Origin: a virus
Virus record (IMG/VR): IMGVR_UViG_3300047471_000616
Location: 32,021 to 96,020 of that record
Length of the DNA: 64,000 bases
Strand: one strand, 5' to 3'
The notes beneath the pieces are model-generated. The model had not been told where the DNA came from, ran no database searches, and saw only the letters and a program-made list of their open reading frames with translations. The position numbers and the translations under genes were made by a program. This document shows, in pieces, positions 41,317-48,009 of this stretch (positions are counted from its first letter, which is position 1; the number at the start of each line of letters is the position of its first letter).

Positions 41317-42055
41317 TGGTACCAGGATGCGCTAACCAGGGCATGATCAACGGCTGACGGCCCTTCCTGTACAACTCCAGCTTCTCACCCTTTTGCAGAT
41401 AGGGGTTTTCATTCATCAACCGCACTCGTATTTCAAGCCTATCCCCTTGTAAAACTAGGGGGAAGTTTAGACTGTCGTGAAACATGAAGTGTTGCGAATC
41501 CGGGGCTGGCCTGGTGCATTCAAAGGCGAACTGAGTTGCCAGGTGATTGGGTGCCCACTTGAAGCCGTGGGACTCAAGTTGTGCCCGGTACATGCGGCAG
41601 ATCAGGTGGTCCTCTTCCTTCAGGAAGAGCGGGAAGGTACCCCTGCGCTTTTCCAGGAACTGCATCAGCCGGGTTGAGCGTAGCCCACAGCCGTTGCCCA
41701 CGTTCCAGTTGTCTTCATACCACCATGGGGCACCAACGTAGTCATACTTCAGGAATTCATTGGTCCAGCACAGCGTGTTGATGATCCACGAATCCCATTG
41801 AATGAAGATGGCAAAATCAGTGGTCAGGTACTTTGGCACCCGGTACCAGAAAAACTTGTTGTAGTCTTCGTGCTCCAGCCACGGAGCAACTTCTACCCAC
41901 CGTGCCCCGCCTACCTTCAGATCAGTGTCTGAGAAAATGATGACGTCGCCAAACTCAATGCCACGAAGTGAGTCCTCAACGGCGAGCTTGGCTAGTTCTG
42001 GGCATGTAGTATCCATCATTACTAAAGAAACGCTAGGCAACTCAAGCTTTTTCAT
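41294..42055 (-). CDS. DUF5672-type glycosyltransferase
   Basis: The start at 42055 overlaps the previous stop (ATGA), giving 253 residues. Blocks VSLVMMDTTCPELA, DVIIFSDTDLKV, FAIFIQWDSWIIN, YDYVGAPWWYEDNWNVGNG, GLRSTRLMQFLEK and HLICRMYRAQLESHG match DUF5672, a GT-A-like family often found in capsule and LPS clusters. The Asp residues in FSDTD and WDSW are candidate metal ligands. It is co-transcribed with two other glycosyltransferases inside the head gene cluster. Confidence 0.8.
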   Translation of the reverse strand: MKKLELPSVSLVMMDTTCPELAKLAVEDSLRGIEFGDVIIFSDTDLKVGGARWVEVAPWLEHEDYNKFFWYRVPKYLTTDFAIFIQWDSWIINTLCWTNEFLKYDYVGAPWWYEDNWNVGNGCGLRSTRLMQFLEKRRGTFPLFLKEEDHLICRMYRAQLESHGFKWAPNHLATQFAFECTRPAPDSQHFMFHDSLNFPLVLQGDRLEIRVRLMNENPYLQKGEKLELYRKGRQPLIMPWLAHPGTNEISVHS

Positions 42056-43455
42056 GCTGCTTTCTGCTGCTTCCACGACCTGGCAAGAAGCTGCATCTCC
42101 CTGGCCACACGCTCCATAACTTCGTCCCAGTCACCCATTTGCTTCTGGCCGAAGATGCGCATGGTTGGGTACCAGGCCGTGTCTTCACGATTGTCCAGCC
42201 AACGCCAACAATTGTCAAACCGGCTGAGCATCCACACCGGTTTGCCAAGTGCCCCAGCAAGGTGCGCGACTGACGTGTCCACGGTGATCACAAGATCCAG
42301 GTTTTCAATCATCGCAGCAGTATCAAAGAAGTCATAGAAGTCGGCCGTGAAGTCGCCAATGGCCATGTTCTTTGGGGGCTTTCGGCACTGTGGGCCAGGA
42401 AGCCCCATTTGTAGTGAGATCCAGGCAAGGTCCGGCACTGCATCAGCTACGGGGGCAAATGAATTAAGGGTCAGTGACCGCCTGCGGTCAATAGAACTGG
42501 CCAACGGGTTGTTGTCCCTATTCATGCCTGCCCAGCAGATACCCACCAGCATGCCAGGCGGCATGGCTTTGAGTTGTTCCCGGAAAATACCAACGCGGTG
42601 CTTGTCCGCGTAGACGTAGGGGCACTTCGCCGGAATTTCATCGTAAACAGACCACAAGATACGTGGCAGGGACATGAGTGGGGCAACGGCAACAATACCA
42701 TCAGGCAGCATCTCACCAAAGGAAACTACACGATCCACCCCCTCCAAAGTTTCAGCAAGACGCAACACCGGGTGACGTACTTCCAGGAAGAGTTTGCCGT
42801 GCCAAATTTCCCTGACTATGGTGACGTAGCGCATGAACTGCAGGATATCTCCCATACCCTGCTCGCCGTAAAGCAATAAAATATCATCCTTGGATTTAGT
42901 ATCCTCGCCCTGCCATTCAGGGTAGGGCAGGTTGCGCGCCGGGGATTGAGAACTTTTCCAGCGCCATTCGTACTCTTTCCAGCCCTCTTCAAACCGGCCC
43001 AGTTGCAACAAGCAGAAGCTATAACCCAGGTGGCCGTCAACGTAGTCTGGCCCTACTTCGGTGGCCGTTTTGTATTCTTTGAGTGATTCCTCAATCTTGC
43101 CCAGCCGCCTGTAGCAAGCACCCCGGTTACTGAATATTTCCGGTATTCTTCCGCCCTTGAGCATGGCCGTGGATAGATCTTCCAGCGCCCGCTCAAACAT
43201 GTCCAGGTCCATGTAGGCGGCAGCCCGATTGTTGTAGAACTCAAATGCTTCGGGGTCTACGGCAATAGCCCGGTCATAATTGACAATGGCGTCGAACGGC
43301 TGGCCAAGTTGACCGATCATGGAAGCCCGGTTGTTCCAGGCCGGGGTAAAATCGGGCTTCACCAGCAGAATCTTGTTCAGGTACTCAATCGCCGTAAACA
43401 GATCACCTTTGGCCTGGAACCGTAGGGACTCAACGAACATATCTTGCCACAGCAT
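42052..43455 (-). CDS. TPR protein with GT9-like glycosyltransferase domain
   Basis: ATG 43455 follows AGGGAGCCTGTA, giving 467 residues. The first 180 residues are TPR units (YLNKILLVKPDFTPAWNNRA, NYDRAIAVDPEAFEFYNNRA, RGACYRRLGKIEESLKEYKT). The C-terminal GT-B domain has ILLLYGEQGMGDILQFMRYV near 200, VGICWAGM near 305 and DLVITVDTSVAHLAGALG near 390, as in GT9 heptosyltransferase-like proteins of alphaproteobacteria. TPRs may hold a protein acceptor. It is the first of three clustered glycosyltransferase genes. Confidence 0.82.
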   Translation of the reverse strand: MLWQDMFVESLRFQAKGDLFTAIEYLNKILLVKPDFTPAWNNRASMIGQLGQPFDAIVNYDRAIAVDPEAFEFYNNRAAAYMDLDMFERALEDLSTAMLKGGRIPEIFSNRGACYRRLGKIEESLKEYKTATEVGPDYVDGHLGYSFCLLQLGRFEEGWKEYEWRWKSSQSPARNLPYPEWQGEDTKSKDDILLLYGEQGMGDILQFMRYVTIVREIWHGKLFLEVRHPVLRLAETLEGVDRVVSFGEMLPDGIVAVAPLMSLPRILWSVYDEIPAKCPYVYADKHRVGIFREQLKAMPPGMLVGICWAGMNRDNNPLASSIDRRRSLTLNSFAPVADAVPDLAWISLQMGLPGPQCRKPPKNMAIGDFTADFYDFFDTAAMIENLDLVITVDTSVAHLAGALGKPVWMLSRFDNCWRWLDNREDTAWYPTMRIFGQKQMGDWDEVMERVAREMQLLARSWKQQKAA

Positions 43456-43585
43456 TACAGGCTCCCTCTGTTGGTGGCCACACTTTGTCGCTAGCATAAG
43501 TAAAAGCTAGAGCCAGGACTGCGGCTATGAATAGAGCCGCAGCAGGTTCCAGGATCAGTCTTTTCAGGGTTTTAACTCTGGTCAT
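43430..43585 (-). CDS. 51-residue single-span membrane protein
   Basis: ATG 43585 overlaps the previous stop (ATGA). The product has a basic N-terminus (TRVKTLKRLI), one span (EPAAALFIAAVLALAFTYAS) and a short tail with one Cys (GACNAVARYVR). The topology is likely cytoplasmic N-terminus. It follows another membrane-protein gene and overlaps the GT9-like gene by 26 bases. It may anchor the glycosylation enzymes or affect the envelope; this is speculation. Confidence 0.6.
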   Translation of the reverse strand: MTRVKTLKRLILEPAAALFIAAVLALAFTYASDKVWPPTEGACNAVARYVR

Positions 43586-43809
43586 CGCAGCGAGTGCATA
43601 CTCATGCCGCCGATTGAACCGCCCGCCAGAATGGTCAGGATGGCGATGACGACGAGGATAAGCACAACCAGCCATATGGCCTGCACGACACGTTCGGGAA
43701 TGGCTATCCCAAGAATTTGCTGAACGACGTAGAGAACAAACCAGATGATGGCGCACAAGACCACGAGGCCAAGCAGCATCCACAGCAGGCTTATTGCCAT
43801 TGCTATCAT
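43582..43809 (-). CDS. Small two-span membrane protein
   Basis: ATG 43809 follows GGAGGAAACGCT, giving 75 residues. Two spans (about residues 4-32 and 45-63: MIAMAISLLWMLLGLVVL and VVQAIWLVVLILVVIAIL) flank a short polar loop (GIAIPERV). It resembles the Thivi_2564-type small membrane proteins common beside phage capsid genes. A holin-like function cannot be excluded, though the lysis cassette is elsewhere. Confidence 0.65.
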   Translation of the reverse strand: MIAMAISLLWMLLGLVVLCAIIWFVLYVVQQILGIAIPERVVQAIWLVVLILVVIAILTILAGGSIGGMSMHSLR

Positions 43810-43870
43810 AGCGTTTCCTCCTTGGGGAAAAAGCCCCCAGCCATTGGCGGCTGGGGTAGGTTGGGAGAAG

Positions 43871-44449
43871 TTACCCAGAAGAACCAACTACCGGGTAGTT
43901 GAGTACAGCGGTATTTGGCCCGGCTGTCGAGCCGGTTGCCTGACTGACCACGATGCCCAGAAGGCTGTACGTGGTGCCAGAACCACCACCGGTCGAGCTG
44001 ACACGCCCGCCAATCGTGGCGGACGAGAACAGCTGCGCTTCCTTGGTGGTGGAAGCAGCGCAGTTCAGCCCAGGAGCGTTACCAGCACGCTGGACCCAGA
44101 AGAAGCTGCCCGTTTGCGTGCCCGAAGGCGCACCGACGAACATCGTCCCCAAACTGCCACCGACCACACCAAGCAGCTGCCCGGTGGGGGCGGTGCCGAC
44201 GGTAGCGCCACCAATGAGTGCTACCGACCAGGAACCTGGCACGTCAGAGATGATGACTACGCTGCCAAGACCAATGGTGATGCTGGCAGTGCAGTACACC
44301 CAATCGGAACCATCAGTCCCAAAGCACCTGGTCCCTTTACCAAACGGTGGTGCCGGGTATTCAGGGAAGCTTTTCGTGTCGAGATAGAAGACGTTGTTTA
44401 TGTCAACACCTTCCATGTTGAGAGTAGAATAGATTGCAGCAGCGGCCAT
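43871..44449 (-). CDS. Capsid decoration-like structural protein
   Basis: The 192-residue product starts after AAGGAGGCCTATC, a strong site implying high expression. It is beta-rich with few charges: IYSTLNMEGVDINNVFYLDT, KGTRCFGTDGSDWVYCTA, GQLLGVVGGSLGTMFVG and FFWVQRAGNAPGLNCAAS. Similar two-gene sets downstream of phage capsid genes encode head decoration or minor capsid proteins. Three Cys are present. The intergenic region before it contains two hairpins. Confidence 0.62.
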   Translation of the reverse strand: MAAAAIYSTLNMEGVDINNVFYLDTKSFPEYPAPPFGKGTRCFGTDGSDWVYCTASITIGLGSVVIISDVPGSWSVALIGGATVGTAPTGQLLGVVGGSLGTMFVGAPSGTQTGSFFWVQRAGNAPGLNCAASTTKEAQLFSSATIGGRVSSTGGGSGTTYSLLGIVVSQATGSTAGPNTAVLNYPVVGSSG

Positions 44450-44464
44450 GATAGGCCTCCTTAC

Positions 44465-44517
44465 TTAGGGGTTGAAGCTTTTACGCTAACGGGGAAGATT
44501 GGTTTCTTCACCCCTAA
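44465..44517 (-). other. Imperfect inverted repeat upstream of the decoration-like gene
   Basis: TTAGGGGTTGAAG (44465-44477) pairs with CTTCACCCCTAA (44506-44517) with a single bulged base and a 28-base loop. It lies between two capsid accessory genes and just before a ribosome-binding site. It may protect or process the mRNA. No U-run follows, so a simple terminator is unlikely. Confidence 0.5.
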
Positions 44518-44527
44518 CATGCTTATG

Positions 44528-44555
44528 GTGCAGGGGAATTGGTTTCCCCCTGCAC
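44528..44555 (-). other. Strong intergenic hairpin between capsid accessory genes
   Basis: GTGCAGGGG (44528-44536) is followed by a 10-base loop and CCCCTGCAC (44547-44555), a perfect nine-pair stem eight bases beyond the stop of the upstream gene (44563). No U-run follows on the minus strand. It could be an mRNA 3'-end stabiliser or attenuator. Confidence 0.6.
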
Positions 44556-44562
44556 TTGAGCA

Positions 44563-44964
44563 TTACGCGAGCAGGCCGCACCACAGGGTAGTGGTAGGGC
44601 CGGTCCAGATGATTGCAGTCTTCAGTGTCGTGATTGAGAACGGGTTGGCACCCGCATACGCCGCGCCACCGATGTTGATAGTGACACCGGCAGGCGCATA
44701 GACAGTAAGTACCGGACCCGTGGCATTGTGGATGATGAAATCGTCCACAAGACCTGGCGGGTTGGCACTTGATGGCGAAGGCAGGATGTAAGCGCCGGTT
44801 CCTGAAGTTGCGGCAACAAAGCCCTGTTGGCCATAGACTTGCGCAGCAGTTGCAGGGCTATTCCCGGTTGGGACGAGAGTGACAGGCCCAACTCCAGCTT
44901 CGGCCAATTGCGCGGCCAGTCTTGGGGGCACCCCAAGACCCATGAGATCTACAGCAGTTGTCAT
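44563..44964 (-). CDS. Small capsid-region structural protein
   Basis: The 133-residue product starts after GGAGAACAGTC. The N-terminus, VDLMGLGVPPRLAAQLAEAG, is a short helical motif found in several phage head accessory proteins. The remainder is beta-rich and uncharged (GAYILPSPSSANPPG, FIIHNATGPVLTVYAPAGVT, NPFSITTLKTAIIWTG). Position just after the major capsid gene suggests a decoration or stabilisation protein. Assignment rests on context. Confidence 0.6.
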   Translation of the reverse strand: MTTAVDLMGLGVPPRLAAQLAEAGVGPVTLVPTGNSPATAAQVYGQQGFVAATSGTGAYILPSPSSANPPGLVDDFIIHNATGPVLTVYAPAGVTINIGGAAYAGANPFSITTLKTAIIWTGPTTTLWCGLLA

Positions 44965-44981
44965 GACTGTTCTCCTTCTGG

Positions 44982-46013
44982 TTATGCGACCAGCACGCCC
45001 TGAAGGAAAGCGTTGCTCAGCGTCATGTTGCCCGCCCAGCCAATCAGCCGGATCATGGCATCCTGGTTGACCGAGAAACGATCCGGGTCAAGCGGTACCA
45101 TGTTCCTGCGTGAGTGGGGCCGCCAGTGAAGGTACTTCGTGTTGAGGAAGTACATTGTCGTGGACGGCGCACCACCAACCGCAGAGCTAGACGAGCTAAC
45201 CTGCGGCGGCAGCGGGTCGGAGCTGAAGCCCTGGAAGCCACCATCCAGCACAACGTCGCTGTTCAGGTATTTCAGCGAGTTGAAGCCGTACTCGGCCATA
45301 TCCGGCGCGGCGTTCTCAGTTTGCACGCGCTGGATGGCCTGCAGTGACTGCAGGTAGTAACGATAGGTGACGTTGTCGGCGATGATCAGGTCCGGGTAAT
45401 CACGCCCGCGAACCAGCAGCGTCCACAACGAGTCCATCTGGCTGAGGATGGTAGCGGCAGTAAGCGTCGTGCTGCCGTTGGTGACAGCCGACCATGCCTG
45501 GTTCTGCCAGAAGGTCCACTGCGAACGGTCAATGCCGCCCACCGTACCGGTTGTCGGCGAAGAAGCCACCAGAAGCTGGAGGCCGCCCACCGAGTTGCTC
45601 ACCGTGCCGTCACCGTAGATACCCTGGCTGAGGCCGTTCATGAACGTATCTTCGGCGTTCATAATGCGGGACTCGAGCAGGTCGATGATGGCTTCCTCGC
45701 CGGAGTTTTGCAGTTCCTCCAACCCGCTGATGCTGACCGCAACTGCGGCCTGGCGGATCGGGTATTCAGCCGCCGTGAACACCTGCGACGGGGCAATATT
45801 CAGGGTTTGATAGCCCGAATACCACTGGAACGTCTGGTTGTCGGCGTAGTTGAGCTCTTGCACGATAGTACGGCCACCTGAGAAGGTTTTCAGGTTACCG
45901 CGCCGCGTAAGCCGCAGAAGTGCGGCGTTGTTGCGGCTCATGTTGTCGGCAAGTTCGCCAGTACGATTACGAAGCGTCGTAGTGACAACTTCCGACAGGT
46001 TCGGGAAAGCCAT
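44982..46013 (-). CDS. Major capsid protein
   Basis: The 343-residue product starts after AAGAAAGGAGCC. Its N-terminus FPNLSEVVTTTLRNRTGELA, the block FQWYSGYQTLNIAPSQVFTA and the central blocks LEELQNSGEEAIIDLLESRI, NAEDTFMNGLSQGIYG and DLIIADNVTYRYYLQSLQA are of a type seen in HK97-fold capsid proteins of P22-like or related podoviruses. It follows the scaffold gene at a wide spacing that probably allows separate control. No internal protease or cleavage site is visible. Confidence 0.82.
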   Translation of the reverse strand: MAFPNLSEVVTTTLRNRTGELADNMSRNNAALLRLTRRGNLKTFSGGRTIVQELNYADNQTFQWYSGYQTLNIAPSQVFTAAEYPIRQAAVAVSISGLEELQNSGEEAIIDLLESRIMNAEDTFMNGLSQGIYGDGTVSNSVGGLQLLVASSPTTGTVGGIDRSQWTFWQNQAWSAVTNGSTTLTAATILSQMDSLWTLLVRGRDYPDLIIADNVTYRYYLQSLQAIQRVQTENAAPDMAEYGFNSLKYLNSDVVLDGGFQGFSSDPLPPQVSSSSSAVGGAPSTTMYFLNTKYLHWRPHSRRNMVPLDPDRFSVNQDAMIRLIGWAGNMTLSNAFLQGVLVA

Positions 46014-46199
46014 GACATGGCTCCTTTCTTCCCATAACCGGTTGAAGTTTGCAGCACCACTTCGCTGCGGGGTTCGCTTGGATTGTGGCCCAGGCTACTA
46101 ACGTCAGCCTACGTGCAGAATGCTACGGCTGGCAGCGGCGTTTACGCTTGTGGGCGCCCCGTGATCGCCGCGACGGGTTTTACCCTTGGTAGGGTGAAA
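46014..46199 (-). other. Longest intergenic region, between scaffold and major capsid genes
   Basis: This 186-base gap has no plausible reading frame on the minus strand. Next to the scaffold stop, TTTCACCCT and AGGGTAAAA (near 46177-46198) can form a nine-base stem with one mismatch, a possible attenuator. The rest is GC-rich with small palindromes (GCGGCGATC, CTTCGCTGCGG). It ends in the capsid ribosome-binding site. A capsid-specific promoter may lie here but I see no convincing -35/-10 pair. Confidence 0.5.
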
Positions 46200-47402
46200 T
46201 TACTCGCTCAGTTCCGCTATTGACTCGCGGAGGCTCTCAGCGACAGTCTTACCCTTCTTCCCCTTGACTGGCAAGGTGGGTGCACCGGGGGCATTACCGG
46301 TAAGCGAACCGGCCTGTGCCCTGCGCGCCTTGTTGGCTTGATCCTGCTGCGCTTTCTGCTCAGCCACTTGCTTTGCCTTTAGCTCAGCATCGGCCTTTTG
46401 GCGTTGATCGGCCAGGATTTTCTCACGGATCTCAGGCAGCGCCCACAGGGCCATGTCGTAGGCCCGGTCCAGGTCGGCCGCACCGTTGGGCAGCGGCGGC
46501 ACTTCCTGAGAAGCAATCAGGCGGGCCATGGTACGCCGTACTTCTTCAAAGTAGGGCTTACCCTTGGACCAGCTGGCCAGGATTTCCTCAGTCTTGGCCT
46601 GGGATTGCTGCTGGAAGCTGCTGCTCAGCTGACCAAGCTGGTCGGTGAAACCCTGCTTCAGACCCTGCAGTTCCTGACGCATTTCATCGATGTACTTCTG
46701 CACCCCAAGCGGGATTTCACCCGCTGGCTGTGCTTCGGTCCCTGGTTGCTGCACAGGCTGTTTCCCAGCCGCCTGCTTTTCCTGCCAGAGCTGGATCAGT
46801 TCTTGCGGGATCAACCCTGGGATGGAACGCAGGTCATACTTGAAGGACTGCGCCAGGGCCGGGAAAGCTACCTGCGGGTTGGCGCTGAGGGATTCAAACC
46901 AGGCGAACAGTTGATTGACGGCCTGTCCCGGTGTATGGCCGTGGCGGCGGATGACTTCCATCCTGGGCTGCAGAACCTGGTCAATTTCACTGTACTTTTT
47001 CTTCAGGTCCTCAACGCCCTTGGCCATGTCCACTTCGCGTTTGCTGACGGCAGCCTGGATCACGGGCGGCAGGTTTTCCCACTCAGCCTTGGCTTCCTTG
47101 GTCCAGCCTTCAGGGGCAGCAACTGCCGGTTCAGCAGCTGCTTCCTCAGCGGGGGCGGCTTCTTCACCTTCAACCGGGGCAGTCTCAGCGCCCTGCACTT
47201 CTTCACGGCGGGCGGTGCTGACGTACTTGCCTTTGGTCTTGGGTGGCGGTTCCTGCGCCTTGCGGGCCGTATCAACGCTTTTCTCAAGCTGCTTGCGCAG
47301 TTCACCACGGCCACTGCCAGGTCCATCCGCTGCCCGCTCATTCATGGGCGGCGGCGCTGCAGGTTCCGGTGCACCAGTTTCTACGTTCTGTTCTTCAGCC
47401 AC
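46200..47402 (-). CDS. Scaffolding protein
   Basis: The 400-residue product starts at GTG 47402 after GAGGAGTTGGTACA. It is highly charged and helical: an acidic, Pro/Ala/Glu-rich N-terminus (EGEEAAPAEEAAAEP), a central core (GWTKEAKAEWENLPPVIQAA, MEVIRRHGHTPGQAVNQLF) and a basic C-terminus (PTLPVKGKKGKTVAESL). This is the typical profile of podoviral scaffolds encoded between portal and capsid. It would guide procapsid assembly and then leave. Confidence 0.8.
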   Translation of the reverse strand: MAEEQNVETGAPEPAAPPPMNERAADGPGSGRGELRKQLEKSVDTARKAQEPPPKTKGKYVSTARREEVQGAETAPVEGEEAAPAEEAAAEPAVAAPEGWTKEAKAEWENLPPVIQAAVSKREVDMAKGVEDLKKKYSEIDQVLQPRMEVIRRHGHTPGQAVNQLFAWFESLSANPQVAFPALAQSFKYDLRSIPGLIPQELIQLWQEKQAAGKQPVQQPGTEAQPAGEIPLGVQKYIDEMRQELQGLKQGFTDQLGQLSSSFQQQSQAKTEEILASWSKGKPYFEEVRRTMARLIASQEVPPLPNGAADLDRAYDMALWALPEIREKILADQRQKADAELKAKQVAEQKAQQDQANKARRAQAGSLTGNAPGAPTLPVKGKKGKTVAESLRESIAELSE

Positions 47403-47440
47403 TGTACCAACTCCTCATTTGGGCGTGTTGTCAGGCCCGG

Positions 47441-47608
47441 TTAGTAACCACTACGAATCTTTCTCAACCAACCGAAAAAATCCAGAATAGATTTTTTGGC
47501 TGGCTTACCACTTTGCCTGATACTTCCATCCGGAAGTACCTCGACTGACGTATCATCTTCGCTGTGCAACAAAGCCTCAAGTTCTTCCACTGTTGTCCGT
47601 TTACGCAT
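47441..47608 (-). CDS. Small conserved phage protein
   Basis: ATG 47608 follows GAGGAATGGCC and overlaps the previous gene by eight bases; the product has 55 residues. The N-terminus, MRKRTTVEELEALLHSEDDT, followed by VEVLPDGSIR, is a sequence type I recognise from many phages, where it is adjacent to the MSVYV-type gene next door. Basic C-terminal half (FFGWLRKIRSGY). Function unknown. Confidence 0.7.
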   Translation of the reverse strand: MRKRTTVEELEALLHSEDDTSVEVLPDGSIRQSGKPAKKSILDFFGWLRKIRSGY

Positions 47609-47903
47609 GGCCATTCCTCAGTTGGTAAATAGTTCTTTTGATGTCTTCGACCCGTTTCTCACGACTCAGCGGTACTGGTTTACGCGGGCGGGTGATGGCG
47701 GGGTCGTTGCCTACTTCTACGCAGCCCGCCGCTTTGGTTTCTGCCCTGAATGCCGCCTTTGAAGTGTGGTAGCGACCGGTGACCATATGTCGCGTCGGTT
47801 CCATTATATCGCTGATGACGTTCGGCGCGGCGCTACCACCCGCCAAAGGCGGGGCTAAGTGCTTTTCCACCAACTTCCCATTTCTGTACACGTACACTGA
47901 CAT
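47601..47903 (-). CDS. Conserved phage protein beginning MSVYVYRNGKLVEK
   Basis: From ATG 47903 the product has 100 residues; an ATG at 47939 would add 12. It includes SAAPNVISDIMEPTRHMVTG, YHTSKAAFRAETKAAGCVEVG and RPRKPVPLSREKRVEDIKR. This set is common beside portal or scaffold genes in phages and is uncharacterised. A single Cys and several basic residues are present. Close coupling to the scaffold and portal genes suggests an assembly role, which is inference. Confidence 0.72.
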   Translation of the reverse strand: MSVYVYRNGKLVEKHLAPPLAGGSAAPNVISDIMEPTRHMVTGRYHTSKAAFRAETKAAGCVEVGNDPAITRPRKPVPLSREKRVEDIKRTIYQLRNGHA

Positions 47904-48009
47904 TGGCCTTGCCCTTTTTCTTCTTGAAAAACAACTCAATCATTCCAGGCCGATGATCACGATGTGGCGGAGGTCTGCGGCGTTTTCGGCCGCGTCTTAC
48001 CCTTTTCAT
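47833..48009 (-). CDS. Possible 58-residue basic peptide overlapping the MSVYV gene
   Basis: An ATG at 48009 overlaps the portal stop (ATGA) and opens a 58-codon frame with a very basic N-terminus (MKRVRRGRKRRRPPPHRDHR), then MIELFFKKKKGKANVSV. It fills the otherwise empty 105-base gap after the portal gene, but its second half overlaps the next gene in another frame. Coupling favours it; overlap and composition do not. Confidence 0.3.
   Translation of the reverse strand: MKRVRRGRKRRRPPPHRDHRPGMIELFFKKKKGKANVSVRVQKWEVGGKALSPAFGGW

Noticed and set aside
25994-46013. Tape-measure gene with a frameshifted tail-assembly chaperone pair
   Set aside because: No long coiled-coil tail-length protein or slippery overlapping pair exists between capsid and lysis genes; the gp4/gp10-like set fits a short tail instead.
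46398-47444. 348-codon plus-strand open frame
   Set aside because: It is antisense to the scaffold gene, has no ribosome-binding site and its translation is low-quality; the minus-strand protein has clear family features.
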